64,000 nucleotides of DNA from NCBI RefSeq assembly GCF_932274485.2, contig NC_065881.2, positions 12,000,613 to 12,064,612 of the forward strand. Reading direction: 5' to 3'. Each line of letters starts with the position of its first letter. Position 1 is the stretch's first letter. Below are positions 1 to 11,270 of the stretch, one piece after another. The notes under the pieces were generated by a model. It made no database searches. It was not told the DNA's origin and saw only the letters and a list, made by a program, of their open reading frames with translations. The stretch is from Patella vulgata (lineage: Eukaryota; Mollusca; Gastropoda; Patellidae). The translations under genes were made by a program, and so were the position numbers.

Positions 1-166
1 TCATCTGAAGCGCATATAGATACCAAAATATAACAGTAAATCTGTAGACAATGCCCTTCCGAATCCCTCCCTCCCCCTCCAATAAAAACAAAATAATAAA
101 AAAAATACTACCCCAAAGAAAACAACACAGATATTAGGTGTCACTTTCAAGAAAATTACGCGTACT

Positions 167-198
167 GTCAATCAATCAATCAATCAATCAATCAATCC
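167..198. repeat. (TCAA)n microsatellite
   Basis: About seven consecutive TCAA units, the last ones degenerate. The flanks on both sides (1-166 and 199-447) show no recognisable gene or element. Confidence 0.9.
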
Positions 199-447
199 AT
201 CCGTCAATGACAGGTTAATGAAACAATTAGTTTGACCTGTGGTCGATTTTTGCAGTTGCAGTAATGAGTTTAGTGAGAATTACATTTTCGTGTTATTGTA
301 ATACAAAATCTTTACCAAGACAGAGAAAAGAGTGAAGAAATCAATCAATGAGAATATCAGGTTTCCCTCAGTACCATTTGAGATCTCCCACTGACAGTAA
401 CGCTGTATGGTAATTGTTTGATCAGCAACGTGGCCACACAAATAAGG

Positions 448-817
448 AAATGAAATGAAATGAGCTTTAACCTCCTATTTTTTTGCTCCGACTTGGCTAA
501 TGAAGACGGGCATACGCCATACAGTGTGCTTTGAGGGCAATTTTGCCCGTACAGCGGCGCTACGGCCTACTCTTATATTGAATTTCAACTGCCAAGGGAC
601 CTTTTACGGGCACGCTAATGTGTATATGGGACCTCGGTTTTTCATCCCATACGAACGACTAGACAGCTGTCATTGTCAGGCCTTCCGTCCTGCACCACTT
701 ACAAGGGGAAATCACGCCGGAAAATCCCGATTAACTTTCTCGGCCATTACCATGATCAAACCCGCGACCCCAGGCTAGCCAGCAGGCGTCTTACTGACTT
801 AGCCACCGTGATTACCC
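448..817 (-). mobile_element. SINE-1 copy, near full length
   Basis: Reading the + strand, the copy begins with its (ATGAA)n tail and ends with the complement of its tRNA-like head (complement of a CACGGTGGCTAAG-like A box near 800-812). The body matches the full-length copy at 4321-4697. The frame that runs through it is SINE read-through, not a protein. Confidence 0.85.
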
Positions 818-937
818 TTTTCTTATCAGGGAAATCGTACACGCATTCGATGGCTTCCAATGAGCTTAAATAAAGTAAAGAACACATCTTAAACGAACGA
901 AGAACACTGCACCGATCGGAGGCAAGCCAAATTCTTG

Positions 938-998
938 TGAGACTTATGATACAGCGTGCACTTGCTAACCATTCGGCCATCCATCCCGCCTCACCCCC
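938..998 (-). mobile_element. SINE-2 head fragment
   Basis: Complement of the tRNA-like 5' end of SINE-2 (GCTAACCATTCGGCCATCCA at 963-982). The 3' two thirds of the element are absent. Confidence 0.75.
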
Positions 999-1206
999 TT
1001 ACAGCTAAACAAAAATCATAATTCAACAGTTAATAAGAAGATCCATGTTTTTGTGTAGACATTCATTAAGGTGGAAGTTTGATTTCCTTATTATAATCAT
1101 CTAATTCCACATGTATTAAGTAACTTGTCTTTCAAAGATGATTTGATTTAATATTATACACCATGTTAGAGAGAGAGAGAGATTTCGGGGCTAACGCCCA
1201 CTGCGT

Positions 1207-1402
1207 TTGATTGTCTGTCAAGAACGATCCGAATTGACGGAATTAGAATCAAGCAACTCGGATTTGGGTCCTATAACAGCTGTGTCAGTCCAGTTACCCG
1301 GTATGTGTTTATTTGTTTGTCAAGAACGTTTCGAAATGACGGAACTAGAATCGGGCGACTTGGAATTGACTCCTGTCACAGCTCTGCCAATCCTGAAAAC
1401 TG
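1207..1402 (+). repeat. Two-unit in-frame tandem repeat (period about 102 bp)
   Basis: The phrase GTCAAGAACG recurs 102 bases apart (about 1218 and 1320) and the following 80 bases are alignable with many substitutions. The period is 34 codons, and an open frame on the + strand keeps a repeated CQER-E-TELES pattern in both units. This could be a fragment of a repetitive protein exon or simply a diverged tandem duplication. No family is recognised. Confidence 0.5.
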
Positions 1403-1434
1403 AGAGAGCGAGAGAGAGAGAGAGAGAGAGAGAG
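1396..1434. repeat. (GA)n microsatellite
   Basis: A run of GA dinucleotides with one interruption. A shorter GA run lies at 1168-1183. Confidence 0.9.
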
Positions 1435-1984
1435 CGCCGATCCCTCGAACAATGCCCAAGTTAATATCAATCTCATACCGTCTTATTAAATACATTATCA
1501 TTTTGATACTAGTCGGAAATGACGCAATACTGGCAACGATTCGTTGGGATGATTTAAATTCCTTATGAAATCAATCATTGTACATTGTGGTAATTTGAAA
1601 TACAATACCTCTTTATTCACTTCAGAGACGAAAGGTGGAATACATGATGAAATTCATTCCGATATTGTAAAAAGCTTGGTGTTTGCCGACATCCGATACA
1701 GATTAATCAACTATATCCCGTGGGGTTGGAGAAAGTATGAGATTAGTCTGCTCTAGATCCAGTTCCCTCCCGTCTCTTTATATTTACATGATTTATCGAT
1801 CGGTCATTATAAATAAACTATACAGATCAATATCGGTCATTATCAATAAATCAGAGATCAACACAGGTCATCCGAAACAAAATGGGAGATCATAGTTCGG
1901 CTGTTTATCGGTGTTTAAACCCCGATGGCATTGGTGATTATGCGATTTTCATTAGAGAATTTTCTCGTTTGGCGAGTCCAATTG

Positions 1985-2290
1985 CTTGATTGTTCTGTGA
2001 TGCATTGTTTTGTGATGTCATGTTACTGTAGTGACTTGATTGTTCTGTGATGCCTTATAATGAATGTAGGACGTTTCGGTCGGTGGACATTTCGGACTAG
2101 GACATTTCGACCTAGGACATTTTGTGATGCCCAGTTATTGTGGTTAGTTGATTTATTTTTCTATGGTGCCCAGATGCTGTGGTTCCTGAAGTTTTTCTGT
2201 GATACCCAGATGCTGTGGTTACTTCTTCTGTGATGTCCAGTTGCTGTTATTTCCTGTGGTGCCCAGTTCACATGAATACTTGATGTTGTT
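1985..2290. repeat. Degenerate minisatellite with CTGTGATG(C)CCAG motif
   Basis: Loose repeats of CTGTGATGCCCAG-like and GCTGTGGTT-like words at 35-45 base spacing. It is interrupted at 2066-2121 by four related GGACATTTCGG-type words. Confidence 0.55.
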
Positions 2291-2674
2291 GAATTCATCA
2301 ACTAGACTTTGTGGGTGGACTACTAATTAGGATAGCTTGTGTTTGATGTTTATTGGAAATTGCCTGTATTTTGAAAAGAATATCACTGCCTCCAAAAAGC
2401 CCAATAAAACATCGATCCAGACAGTTTCAGTGGAATACAGAAACTCGACCCACGAGAGTAGACGGAAGTCCTTTATGGGACCTTTATCTGGTTCACTCTC
2501 CTATAAGAATTGAGTGAGGTTATTCTACACATAAAGCAAGGGGATTCATTCTCCCCACGGGGGTTTTTTCTATCCGCATTGATTATACCAAACACCAGTC
2601 AGCTATACCTTCAGTTTTAACTTGATTTTATTCTGACAAAGGGAGAAGATGATCAGCCTTCTCTTCTCACAATA

Positions 2675-2838
2675 GGGGGGATCACGATGGTTAAGTGAGT
2701 AAGACGCTGGCTCGCTAGCCTGGAGGTCGGGTGTTCGATCCCTGAATAGGCCGAGAAAGTTCATCCAGATTTTACGACGTGGTTCTCCCTTGGCGTGCAC
2801 GTAAAAGATCCCTTGCCAGTTGGAATTCGATATAAGAT
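2675..2838 (+). mobile_element. SINE-1, 5' half with internal deletion
   Basis: Contains the A box region, a recognisable B box and the SINE-1 body. It jumps from the middle directly to TTGGCGTGCACG, deleting about 100 bases of the family consensus. It breaks off where the 30-bp minisatellite begins. The 3' half lies at 3125-3272. Confidence 0.8.
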
Positions 2839-2843
2839 AGTCG

Positions 2844-3065
2844 TAAGATCTGAATGATGTTACAATTAAATCTTAAGATCTGAATGATGTTACAATTAAA
2901 TCTTAAGATCTGAATGAGGTTACAATTAAACCTGTAAGATCTGAATGATCTTACAATTAAATCTTAAGATCTGAATGATGTTACAATTAAATCTTAAGAT
3001 CTGAATGATGTTACAATTAAATCTTAAGAATTAAATCTGTATGATCTAGGGGGGTTACAATTACG
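2844..3065. repeat. 30-bp minisatellite lodged in a SINE
   Basis: Six or so units starting TAAGATCTGAATGATG and ending TTACAATTAAATCT, then a degenerate end. It separates two halves of a SINE-1 that both carry the word GGAATTCGATATAAG at the break, so the array either expanded inside the SINE or joins two fragments. Confidence 0.85.
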
Positions 3066-3124
3066 CGTTTAAGAACTGCGTCCGTGAAAGCCATAATATA
3101 TATTCGCATTGGTACGAAAAAGAA

Positions 3125-3272
3125 CCCTTAACAGTTGGAATTCGATATAAGTGTAGGTCATATAGCGCCGCTGTCCGGGCAAATTTGCCTCATATCACAC
3201 TGTATGGCGTATGCCCGTCTCTGTAAGCCAAGTCGACGAGGAGCAGAAGGATGTTAACCCACATTTCATTTC
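3125..3272 (+). mobile_element. SINE-1, 3' half
   Basis: Runs from the ACAGTTGGAATTCGATATAA segment to the 3' end (GATGTTAACCCACATTTCATTT), diverged from the consensus. Confidence 0.8.
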
Positions 3273-3524
3273 CTAGATATTGCAATTTGCAACACACAAA
3301 CATGTCATTTATAAACTCTATAATCGATAAACCCAACTAAAATGAAATATCCAATATCAACTAACTCAATTAGGAGATATATTTTTTGTCAATATTGGAA
3401 TCAAATACAACGTTATGGCCAAAACTGAAGAGAGAACTTATAAACGAGAATCCTACAGTTTTAATTTAATTAGCATTTTATGCGGTTTTTTTTTTACACA
3501 GATAATAGTGCTAACCCACTTTAA

Positions 3525-3981
3525 AGGAGCTATATCGCTAATATTTGGGACCTAGAAATGGACACAAATGGGTCGCAACGCATACAATAATGTAATATGA
3601 ATGTATATAAACTGAATTACATTTAATCGTTTCTGTTTTTACTGTAATTTCTAATCAGTTATGTTCGCCGAAATACACCAGAAGTCTCAATCGAATGACA
3701 ATCTCTAGCGTCTGGTTATTCCAGTATTTATTGCGCATGCTCTCCAGATAGGAATATAAGTCACCGTTTGACATGACTAGTGGAATTTGACTAGCCTCGT
3801 TCTTCGAGTCCCTTGTTACAAATGGCGCTAAAACCCATTATGTTTATTTTTATCTTAAATATTGAATATCAGAAGCTTCCCGGTAAGATCACAACATCAA
3901 TGTTGATTTAAATTGACAAATAATTCATGTTTTCAATGTCGAAGACTTTGGCTGATATTGAGTTAGAGAGACTTAGCTACT
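3525..3981 (+). mobile_element. MITE-A, full length
   Basis: A 457-bp non-coding element flanked by TTAA on both sides (3521-3524 and 3982-3985). Its ends are inverted: AGGAGCTA on the left, TAGCTACT on the right. Other copies are at 7253, 10736, 28909, 29024, 44643 and 48117. The TTAA target and absence of coding sequence suggest a piggyBac-type non-autonomous element; the mobilising transposase is not in the window. Confidence 0.8.
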
Positions 3982-3985
3982 TTAA

Positions 3986-4235
3986 GTAACAAAGACAGGA
4001 TTTTGATGGAAATTTACGGGTTTTTATTTTATAACACAGATAAAACTTTTATGCTCCTTCAGTAGCGAAGACGGGATTCTGGTGGGAAATTTCTCCTAAT
4101 AGTGTAGGTTGAAATTAATTAGTGTATAATTTGATATCTGATCATTTTTCCACGACATAGTGGTACCTCTATAACTAATCGGAGACGGAATTCTGGTATA
4201 AATATCCATAATTTCAGTAAACATTTGTCATAATT
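3986..4235. repeat. Diverged tandem units
   Basis: Three spaced, imperfect copies of a phrase like GAAGACGGGATTCTGGTGGAA (about 3990, 4065 and 4183). No gene is visible. Confidence 0.4.
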
Positions 4236-4320
4236 TGATTATTTGACTGTTCTAGATTTGGAATGTCGAATAATTATTCCTATAATGTTTACTTGTGACT
4301 GTGGGATTTCGAGAGAAATA

Positions 4321-4697
4321 GGGGGATCACGGTGGCTAAGTGGGTAAGACGCTGGCTCGCTAGCCCGGAGGTCGGGTGTTCGATCCCTGCATTGGCCGAG
4401 AACGTCCATCCAGATTTTCCGGCGTGGTCCCCCCCTTTTCAGTAATGCAGGACGGAGGGCCTGGCAGGGACAGCTGTCTAGTCGTTCACATGGGACGAAA
4501 ACCGAGGCCCTGTGTACACATTGGCGTGCACGTAAAAGATCCCTTGACAGTTGGAATTCTATATGAGTAGGCCGTAGTGTCGCTGTCCGGGCAATATTTC
4601 CCTCATAGCACACTGTATGGCGTATGCCCGTCTTCATTAGCCCAGCTCGGAGCAGAACAGTAGGACGTTAAAACCCATTTCATTTCGTTTCATTTTT
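4321..4697 (+). mobile_element. SINE-1, full-length reference copy
   Basis: The best reference copy of this family. The head has a perfect RNA polymerase III A box (TGGCTAAGTGGG, 4333-4344) and a B box (GTTCGATCC, 4378-4386), as in tRNA-derived SINEs. A unique body follows. The 3' end is GTAGGACGTTAAAACCC and then (CATTT)n. Mobilisation by a LINE sharing the 3' end is inferred from SINE biology. Confidence 0.9.
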
Positions 4698-4699
4698 GA

Positions 4700-6050
4700 T
4701 TGACAGCTGGCATGAATGTTGAAACTGCTGCCGGTGGTATGTGTAGGACATTTTTTTGTCGCACTATCCGAACAATGAGACGATCCTCGACCAGTCCCAA
4801 CTGACAATGCTGGAGACCAAGTGGATTTTTTTCTGTCGGCATGGTAGACGTACGTCAAGCATCAATCAGGTGGAACTCATGTTTTTCGAACTTCATTTTA
4901 TTTATTATGACGAAGGGACAATTTTTTAAATTTTCATTTTTACATACGATAACTTTTTCTTTGTGTTTGCCTTTTTATGCCTCGAGATCCTTCCTTCACG
5001 ATCTTAATTATACAGGCATTATGCAAGAGCTACATCTGCCCATAATATAGATAAAGTCGCGACAACTCTGAAGCCAGAAATTTCATATGACGTCAAGTGT
5101 ATAAAGACGCCATCTTGGGTCCCAAGTGTTTGTACCTACTCACTATCTATTTTATGTCCTATCATACTGTTGTGTCGAATTTGGCTGCCCCGAGAGGGAT
5201 GTAGATAGATATGTTATAGAATTTCGCGAAAAAGAGATAAAACATACATTTTTTTAAACAAAAAGTATAGCTGAACAAACTATTATTATTATTATGCAAC
5301 AAAAAGAGCACATTATTGTTATAATAATATAGTCTAATTCTTAAGAAAATGAAATAAAAGATACACCAGATAAAAGCGCTATTAAATATATTTAACTTGC
5401 ATACGCTTTTAAAAATCAGATTTTTTACGCAGACGGGTAAAGTGAAAATTACAATTTAAATAGTAATTTGAGAGATAAAACCTTTTTTGCCTTCTAACTG
5501 GCAAAATAAATGTCCGAAATTCCATGATTTTTTGGTCTGGAGCCATTCCGGATTGTGTGTCAGCTTTCGGTCATCGATCATTAAATAATTTTTCGAAAAC
5601 AGAAATTTCTTTAAATTGACTAATGGATAAAACATTTAAAATCAGTGTAACTAGTTTCTTTTGCAATTTGTTTGCGGTAAGACGTTATCACTCGCCGCCC
5701 ATGTGTAAATAATAATATTATCTAATATATAAACCGCACAAAGTTAACAGATACAAATAATGTATATGTTATTCCACAGGTAGACAGACATTGAAAGGGC
5801 CAAATGAAGGAGGCTCATTTGGGTATTTGCACCCAATTTCCAATGAAATAACCATGCTGGTCTGATGCTCAACTGGTATCAAACATATATCGTGTCTGAG
5901 ATTTGTTACAAATCGCCTCGAGCATGTTCCACACATCTCAATATTTATCCGCTTGTTGTTCAATCTTTAGTCAAGTGAAACAAGAAAATTCATAGGCTAA
6001 ATGGAACAATAGAACAAGTGCATCTTAATGGCGACAAATACGTAAAATAC
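4700..6050. other. Repeat-poor stretch, no gene recognised
   Basis: AT-rich sequence. A 64-residue open frame on the minus strand (5769-5963) has a C-x-x-C start and a non-repetitive composition, but I recognise no domain and see no splice context that would prove an exon. Confidence 0.5.
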
Positions 6051-6321
6051 AGATAAATGATATCTACATTCAAGTTAAGCGAACTGCATCTATTCAATAG
6101 ACTATGAAATAAGATACTATTATGATATGATTCAACCGAAAGGTCCTATATATATGCAACATAGATAAATGATATCTACATTCAAGTTAAGCGAACTGCA
6201 TCTATTCAATAGACTATGAAATAAGATACTATTATGATATGATTCAACCGAAAGGTCCTATATATATGCAACATAGATAAATGATATGTACATTCAAGTT
6301 AAGCGAACTGCATCTATTCAT
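6051..6321. repeat. 111-bp tandem repeat, about 2.4 copies
   Basis: Units start AGATAAATGATATCTACATT at 6051, 6162 and 6273. The first two are almost identical, which suggests recent duplication. The third is cut off after about 49 bases. Confidence 0.9.
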
Positions 6322-6521
6322 TTTAAGTCTTGCGTCGAGCTGATTAAAGTATATGAATTATTCTCATTAAAACATCTGTTGGTGGTTAACAGTGTACATT
6401 CAGATATTTTGAGCGCGTTAACAATATATTCATTTAAGAGAAAATATGTCATTCCATGATTAACATATCGTAAAATTCATATTAATTTGACGATCGACCT
6501 CCTATTTACAAAACTATGGTT

Positions 6522-6715
6522 TATCCCAACTGTAGGGTAAACATGGATTAGAAACTAGATCTGAACCACAGGGTACATCGAACTGTAGGGTACACCATGG
6601 TTCAGGGACTATATCCGAACTACAGAATACATGACAGTTTGGAGGGACTATACCCGAACTACATGATACATCATGGTTTAGAGACTATCCGAACTTCAGG
6701 GTACATCATGGTTTA
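6522..6715. repeat. Degenerate minisatellite, about 45-bp period
   Basis: Four or five diverged units built on words such as CCGAACTACAGGGTACATCA and TGGTTTAGAGACTAT. 6716-7248 holds nothing recognisable. Confidence 0.7.
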
Positions 6716-7252
6716 GATATCCGCGACCCCCGATCTGTCCCTGGTAGCATCAAGGCCGATAATTACCACTAGTTTAAGATGTTGTACATCTCTATATTCT
6801 TTTTAAAAAACAACTTAAAACACATTTATTTAATCAGGCTTTTAACTGACTCTGTATACAATCGTTAACATGTCCATAATCTTGTTTATTTATGATTACA
6901 TTGTCACTTTGTAAAGTGCCCCTGAACAGCGAGAGAATCATTGGCCTGTCCATGAAAATGATTGCATAAGACGATAATGAAATTAATTAACGTCGCTATA
7001 TCTCAAAGGTGTCTTGATCTTGGTTTGACCTGTCAACCGAAATTACAATTCGACCACAAGCATGACACGTATTGGTCAAATAATTACCATGTTTTGTTGA
7101 CTAAATGAAGAAGATGCGAGGGGAATGACAGTAATTAACAGGCGATAAAGAATTATTTATCTTAATGGATCTATCCCCGAGATGAGAAAATTGAATTTCC
7201 CTACACATCTACCTGTCCAGGTGCCGAGAACAAAAAACGTGTACACTGTTTA

Positions 7253-7612
7253 AAGGAGCTAAATCTCTATTCTTTGGCAACTAGAAATGGACACAAATGG
7301 GTCGCAACGCATATAATAATGTAATATGAATGTATATCAACCGATTTACATTCAATCGTTTCTATTTCACTGTAATTTCTAATCAGTTATGTTTGCATGG
7401 CAGTCTTTGACATCTGGTTATTCTAGTCTACACCGTGAGTATTCTCCTGTGGGATATGTTTAGCCTCCTTCGTCGAGTAGCTTCATTACAAATGGCATTC
7501 GAAAGCATTCTAGCACGCCATTTGTGTGTCACGGTAAGATAACAACATCAATGTTGATTTAAATACATCAATAAGTCGGATTTGCATTGTCGAAGACTGT
7601 GGATAATATTGA
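7253..7612 (+). mobile_element. MITE-A, right end missing
   Basis: Preceded by TTAA (7249-7252). It follows the MITE-A sequence with small deletions to about 7612, where the right inverted end is lost. Confidence 0.75.
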
Positions 7613-7639
7613 GTGTATGGGTGGGGTCGGGGAGTAGAT

Positions 7640-7862
7640 GTGGGTGTGGGTGGTTGAATGTTTAACGCGTGCGCGTTGCATTATAAGCTCTATCGTTGAG
7701 TCAAGTGGCGTGGTTTCGATTCAGCGTTTGTACGTGACAAGAAGTAGGGTAGCCTGTCCAACCTCATGGGTTTTTACCGGATCCTCCGATTTCCTCCCAC
7801 TGCTAAAGACCCCTAAGCACAAACTATTGATATAGAATTGAACATAATGTTAGTCTCTCCAG
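7640..7862 (+). mobile_element. SINE-2, old copy
   Basis: The tRNA-like head, the TTTTCTCCGGGTCCTCCGG-like core and the region AATTGAACATAATGTTAGTC are recognisable but heavily substituted. The 3' motif is lost. Confidence 0.7.
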
Positions 7863-8379
7863 TGGAATAACTTGCAATAATATATCATTAACTTTTCACA
7901 AGTTCTACCATATGGATATTGGATACATCCACTCCCACATGTAGCCCCATCGTTAGTAAAACTGAGAAAATTGAATTTCTCTGCATTTATCAATCTATAT
8001 ATGTATGACATCGTCTCCGACCATCTTGCCCAGATGACCGAAGATCAGTATTTTAAAAATGTTAAAAGTTTATCAAATGTTGAAATCAGTTTGTGTCGGC
8101 ATACATTTTATATTAATGTTTGTCAAATTATACCCAGAAGTCAGATTGAGAAATGTTTCATTATGTATCATATACTTTAAACCCTTAGGGGATTAAGGAA
8201 TCAGCCATGCGTTACTGAATACACACACCAGCTGTATATAGGTAATTCAAGAATAAACATTCCGAATATACATTCGGTCACTGTGACGTCACTGGCGTCG
8301 GAGGGGGATTAAGAGTGTTTTCGATTATTGGCCAAGTCGTTTTTACGGGAGATCTATTTTTGCGACTTTGAGGGGTTCA
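7863..8379. other. Repeat-poor stretch, nothing recognised
   Basis: A 69-residue open frame (7971-8180) is present but has no recognisable domain and no context for a gene. Confidence 0.45.
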
Positions 8380-8384
8380 CTCTC

Positions 8385-9725
8385 ATTTCGACTACGTCCC
8401 ATTTCGACCACACCCCATTTCGACTACAAATTTTATTACCCCCCAAATCCTGACCCCAAATAATCAACAATGAACTGGTCCACTGATTAAGAGATCTAAG
8501 TAAGGTAATGATTATTGTTAAAATAGCTTATTCATTATAATATAGCTTGTTTTTTAACATCAAAGCAAAAATATCAACTCAGAGTACATTTTTGTTTTGA
8601 CAAATATTTGTAATATTTAGAGATAACATTGAGTTTAATACATGCTTATCTATATAAGATGAATTTTTTCAAATTTTGTATATTTGTCTATGATATCACC
8701 TTAGGTTGAAGTGGACGTAAAACTCCAGAAACGAACGAACGAAAAATTTTGTACATTTATTCTTCAAGTTCACTATCATTCAATCAAAATTTTTGTTATC
8801 TTATTAGAATTCTTTTATAAGAAATAGTTTGTTTATTTTCAAATGCGGAAATTTAAAAGTAGAAACATTGGTTTATTTATTTATTAAAAATAACATTGTT
8901 TTATGTGTATATGGCGGGACTTAGTGATGTCAATAATAGAGGAAACTCCAAACATCACCAACGCCGATGAATTTAATGATTACGTTACTAATACCTTTAT
9001 AGATTACGAAGCCAAATTTCCTATTTGTTTATGGAACCATTTTGAAACTGTTGGACCCAGGACTAATAACAACCTAGAAGGTTTCCACTCAAGACTGAAT
9101 AAAACCATACCACACAGTCATTCTAACCTCTACTGATTTATTGATGTAATTCGAAATATTGAGAAGTGCGAACGATCGAAATATGCTCAATTGACCTTAG
9201 GAGCGGCACCACCAAATAGAAAACGGATATATAAGGAAATAGACAACAGACTACAAAGACTAAAGACCCAACTTACACATGACGAAAAGACACCAATTCA
9301 ATATTTGGATGCAATAGGACATTTGTTAAAATTGGGATGAACTACTCTATTATTTATGGGGTACTAGTGCTACATGTATATTAATATCATACAAACTGAT
9401 ACAATAGACAATAGAACCAGTGTTTTGTAAATATTATTATATTTGGACTACTGTTTTGACTGCCAGTGCTTTGTAAATAGACAATGGAACCAGTGCTTTG
9501 GAAATATTATATCTTGTTTTGTTACATATTTTATACAATTTCTATATAAATTAATTTTTCATTCTCTTTTCTGTTTGTTTTGATATAATCTGTTGTACGC
9601 TGTAGCCTGAATGGGATATGGAAGGATCTATTTTAGCTATAGAGAGGGTATATAAGTAGGGATAATAAAATCACCAGACCGTATAATCCGTTGTTATGAG
9701 CTGTAGTCGAAATGGGAGGATACCC
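8385..9725 (+). mobile_element. Putative MULE-type DNA transposon remnant
   Basis: Brackets the transposase remnant at 8890-9345. The left edge carries three ATTTCGACTAC or ATTTCGACCAC words (8395-8437). The right edge carries the inverted word GTAGTCGAAATGGGA (about 9702-9716). The inverted match is short, so the boundaries are tentative. The TTAGGTTGAAGTGGACGT word at about 8701-8718 is a SINE-3-like tail inside it. Confidence 0.45.
8890..9345 (+). pseudogene. MULE-type transposase, C-terminal remnant
   Basis: The frame at 8903-9136 reads LWNHFETVGPRTNNNLEGFH, the conserved segment of MULE-like transposases of animals (W-x-x-x-x-x-x-x-x-RTNN-x-x-EG-x-H). A TGA follows soon after. The reading continues in a neighbouring phase to a plausible C-terminus near 9340. 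The N-terminal two thirds, including the zinc-finger region and most of the catalytic domain, are missing. This is a decayed fragment, not a working gene. Confidence 0.7.
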
Positions 9726-9921
9726 TTTGAGTGAAGATAGCTGAATTAATTTCAAACAAATTGGTGTGAACTTGCCCTAAAGTGGATATAATAAGCATTG
9801 GCTATACTTATCTCAAAATTTTGTATTCTTCACTGATATTATCTATAACCCATTGTCACGGTTATCTATTATTCTGTATACAACGGTATAACACTATGAA
9901 CCTGAAGGCGTTCATTAAAAA
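9346..9921. other. AT-rich non-coding stretch
   Basis: Short repeated words (GAACCAGTG, TTTTGTAAATA) around 9415-9505. No gene or element other than the possible right edge of the MULE remnant. Confidence 0.4.
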
Positions 9922-10050
9922 TGTATTATGTAAGATTTAGATAAAGAGCTTATTTAGATAAAGAGCTGATAGTTCTCGTTAAAATAGTTCAAACATAAAA
10001 ATGAAAAGGTAATATTTCAGTCAAATTACTTCATCCTGAGCGACGTTAGG
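9922..10050 (+). mobile_element. MITE-B fragment
   Basis: Carries the MITE-B left-half words GATAAAGAGCTGATAGTTCTCG and GTCAAATTACTTCATCCTGA-like sequence. Both ends are missing. Confidence 0.55.
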
Positions 10051-10064
10051 GCTCTTTATAGAAT

Positions 10065-10341
10065 GGGGGGTTGGATGGCTGAATGGTTAGCGTGCGCGCG
10101 CTGTACCATAAAGTCTGTCATTGAGTCGACTGGGGTGGTTTCGAATCCCCGGTTGTACGTGACAAGGAGTAGGGGCGCCTGTCCAACCTCGTGGGTTTTC
10201 TCCGGGTCCTCCGGTTTCCTCCCACTGCTAAAGACCACTACGCGCAGCGAATTATTAAAATAAAATTAAACCATATGTTAGTCCCGAAATGACCTAGTTT
10301 GTGTCGAGTGGACGTTAAACCCCATTTCTCCCTCTCTCTTT
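10065..10341 (+). mobile_element. SINE-2, full-length reference copy
   Basis: tRNA-like head with an A-box-like TGGCTGAATGG (10077-10087) and a B-box-like GGTTTCGAATCC (10137-10148). It continues through the CTCCGGGTCCTCCGGTTTCC core, an AATAAAATTAAACC segment and the 3' end GAGTGGACGTTAAACCCC, followed by a CT-rich tail. Open frames on both strands here are translations of the SINE. Confidence 0.9.
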
Positions 10342-10397
10342 AGAGAATAGTGGAGTCCTAATTATTATTGCTACCTTTGTTACGATATGTTGGACAT

Positions 10398-10731
10398 GCT
10401 TAAACAAAAACATAAGATAAATATAAATGAAAGCTTAAACAAAAACATAAGATTAATATAAATGAAAGCCACAATATTAACATATATAAAAGAAACACAC
10501 GATTAATGTAAATGAAAGTTTAAAAGAAAACACAAGATTAATATAAATGAAAGCTTAAACAAAAACATAAGATTAATATAAATGAAAGCCACAATATTAA
10601 CATATATAAAAGTTTAAAAGAAACACACGATTAATGTAAATGAAAGTTTAAAAGAAAACCACAAGATTAATATAAATGAAAGCTTAAACAAAACATTAGA
10701 TTTATATAAATGAAGGATTGAAAGAAACATA
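10398..10731. repeat. Minisatellite of GATTAATATAAATGAAAG units
   Basis: About eight to nine imperfect units of 35-40 bases alternating AAGCTTAAACAAAAACATAA and AGTTTAAAAGAAAACACAAG variants. It resumes at 11198-11270 on the other side of a MITE-A insertion. Confidence 0.85.
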
Positions 10732-10735
10732 TTAA

Positions 10736-11193
10736 AGGAGCTAAGTCTCTAAATCAATATCATCCAAAATCTTCAACATTTAAAACACGAATTTTTTGTC
10801 AATTTAAAACAACAATGATGCTGTGATCTTACCGGAAAAAGGTGGGCTTCTGATATCCAATATTTAAGACAAAATAAATATTTTACCATTGGTACACGAA
10901 TCGTGTACCATAATGCGTTTCAGCCCCAGTTCTAGCAAGAGACTAGAGGAACGAGGCTAGACATATTGCAGCAAACCAAACGGCGTATGTAGACTGGAAT
11001 AACCAGACGCTAGGAATTTGCACTCGATTGAGACTGCTGGCTTATTTCACGGAACATAACTGATTTGAAATTAGAGTAAAAACGGAAACGATTGAATGTA
11101 AATCAGTTTATATACATTCATATTACAGTATTATATGAGTTGCGACCCACTTGTGTCAATTTCTAGGTCCCAAATATTAGCGATTTAGCTCCT
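10736..11193 (-). mobile_element. MITE-A, full length, inserted in a minisatellite
   Basis: Flanked by TTAA (10732-10735 and 11194-11197). The interrupted array continues after the right TTAA, so the insertion postdates the array. Confidence 0.85.
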
Positions 11194-11270
11194 TTAAGAT
11201 TGATTTAAATTGAAATATTAATATAAATGAAATATTAAAAGAAAACGCAAGATTACTATAGATGAAGGCT

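Noticed and set aside
4333-4386. A and B boxes suggesting tRNA genes in the SINE heads
   Set aside because: No full cloverleaf with acceptor and anticodon arms is visible, and the heads are always joined to SINE bodies.
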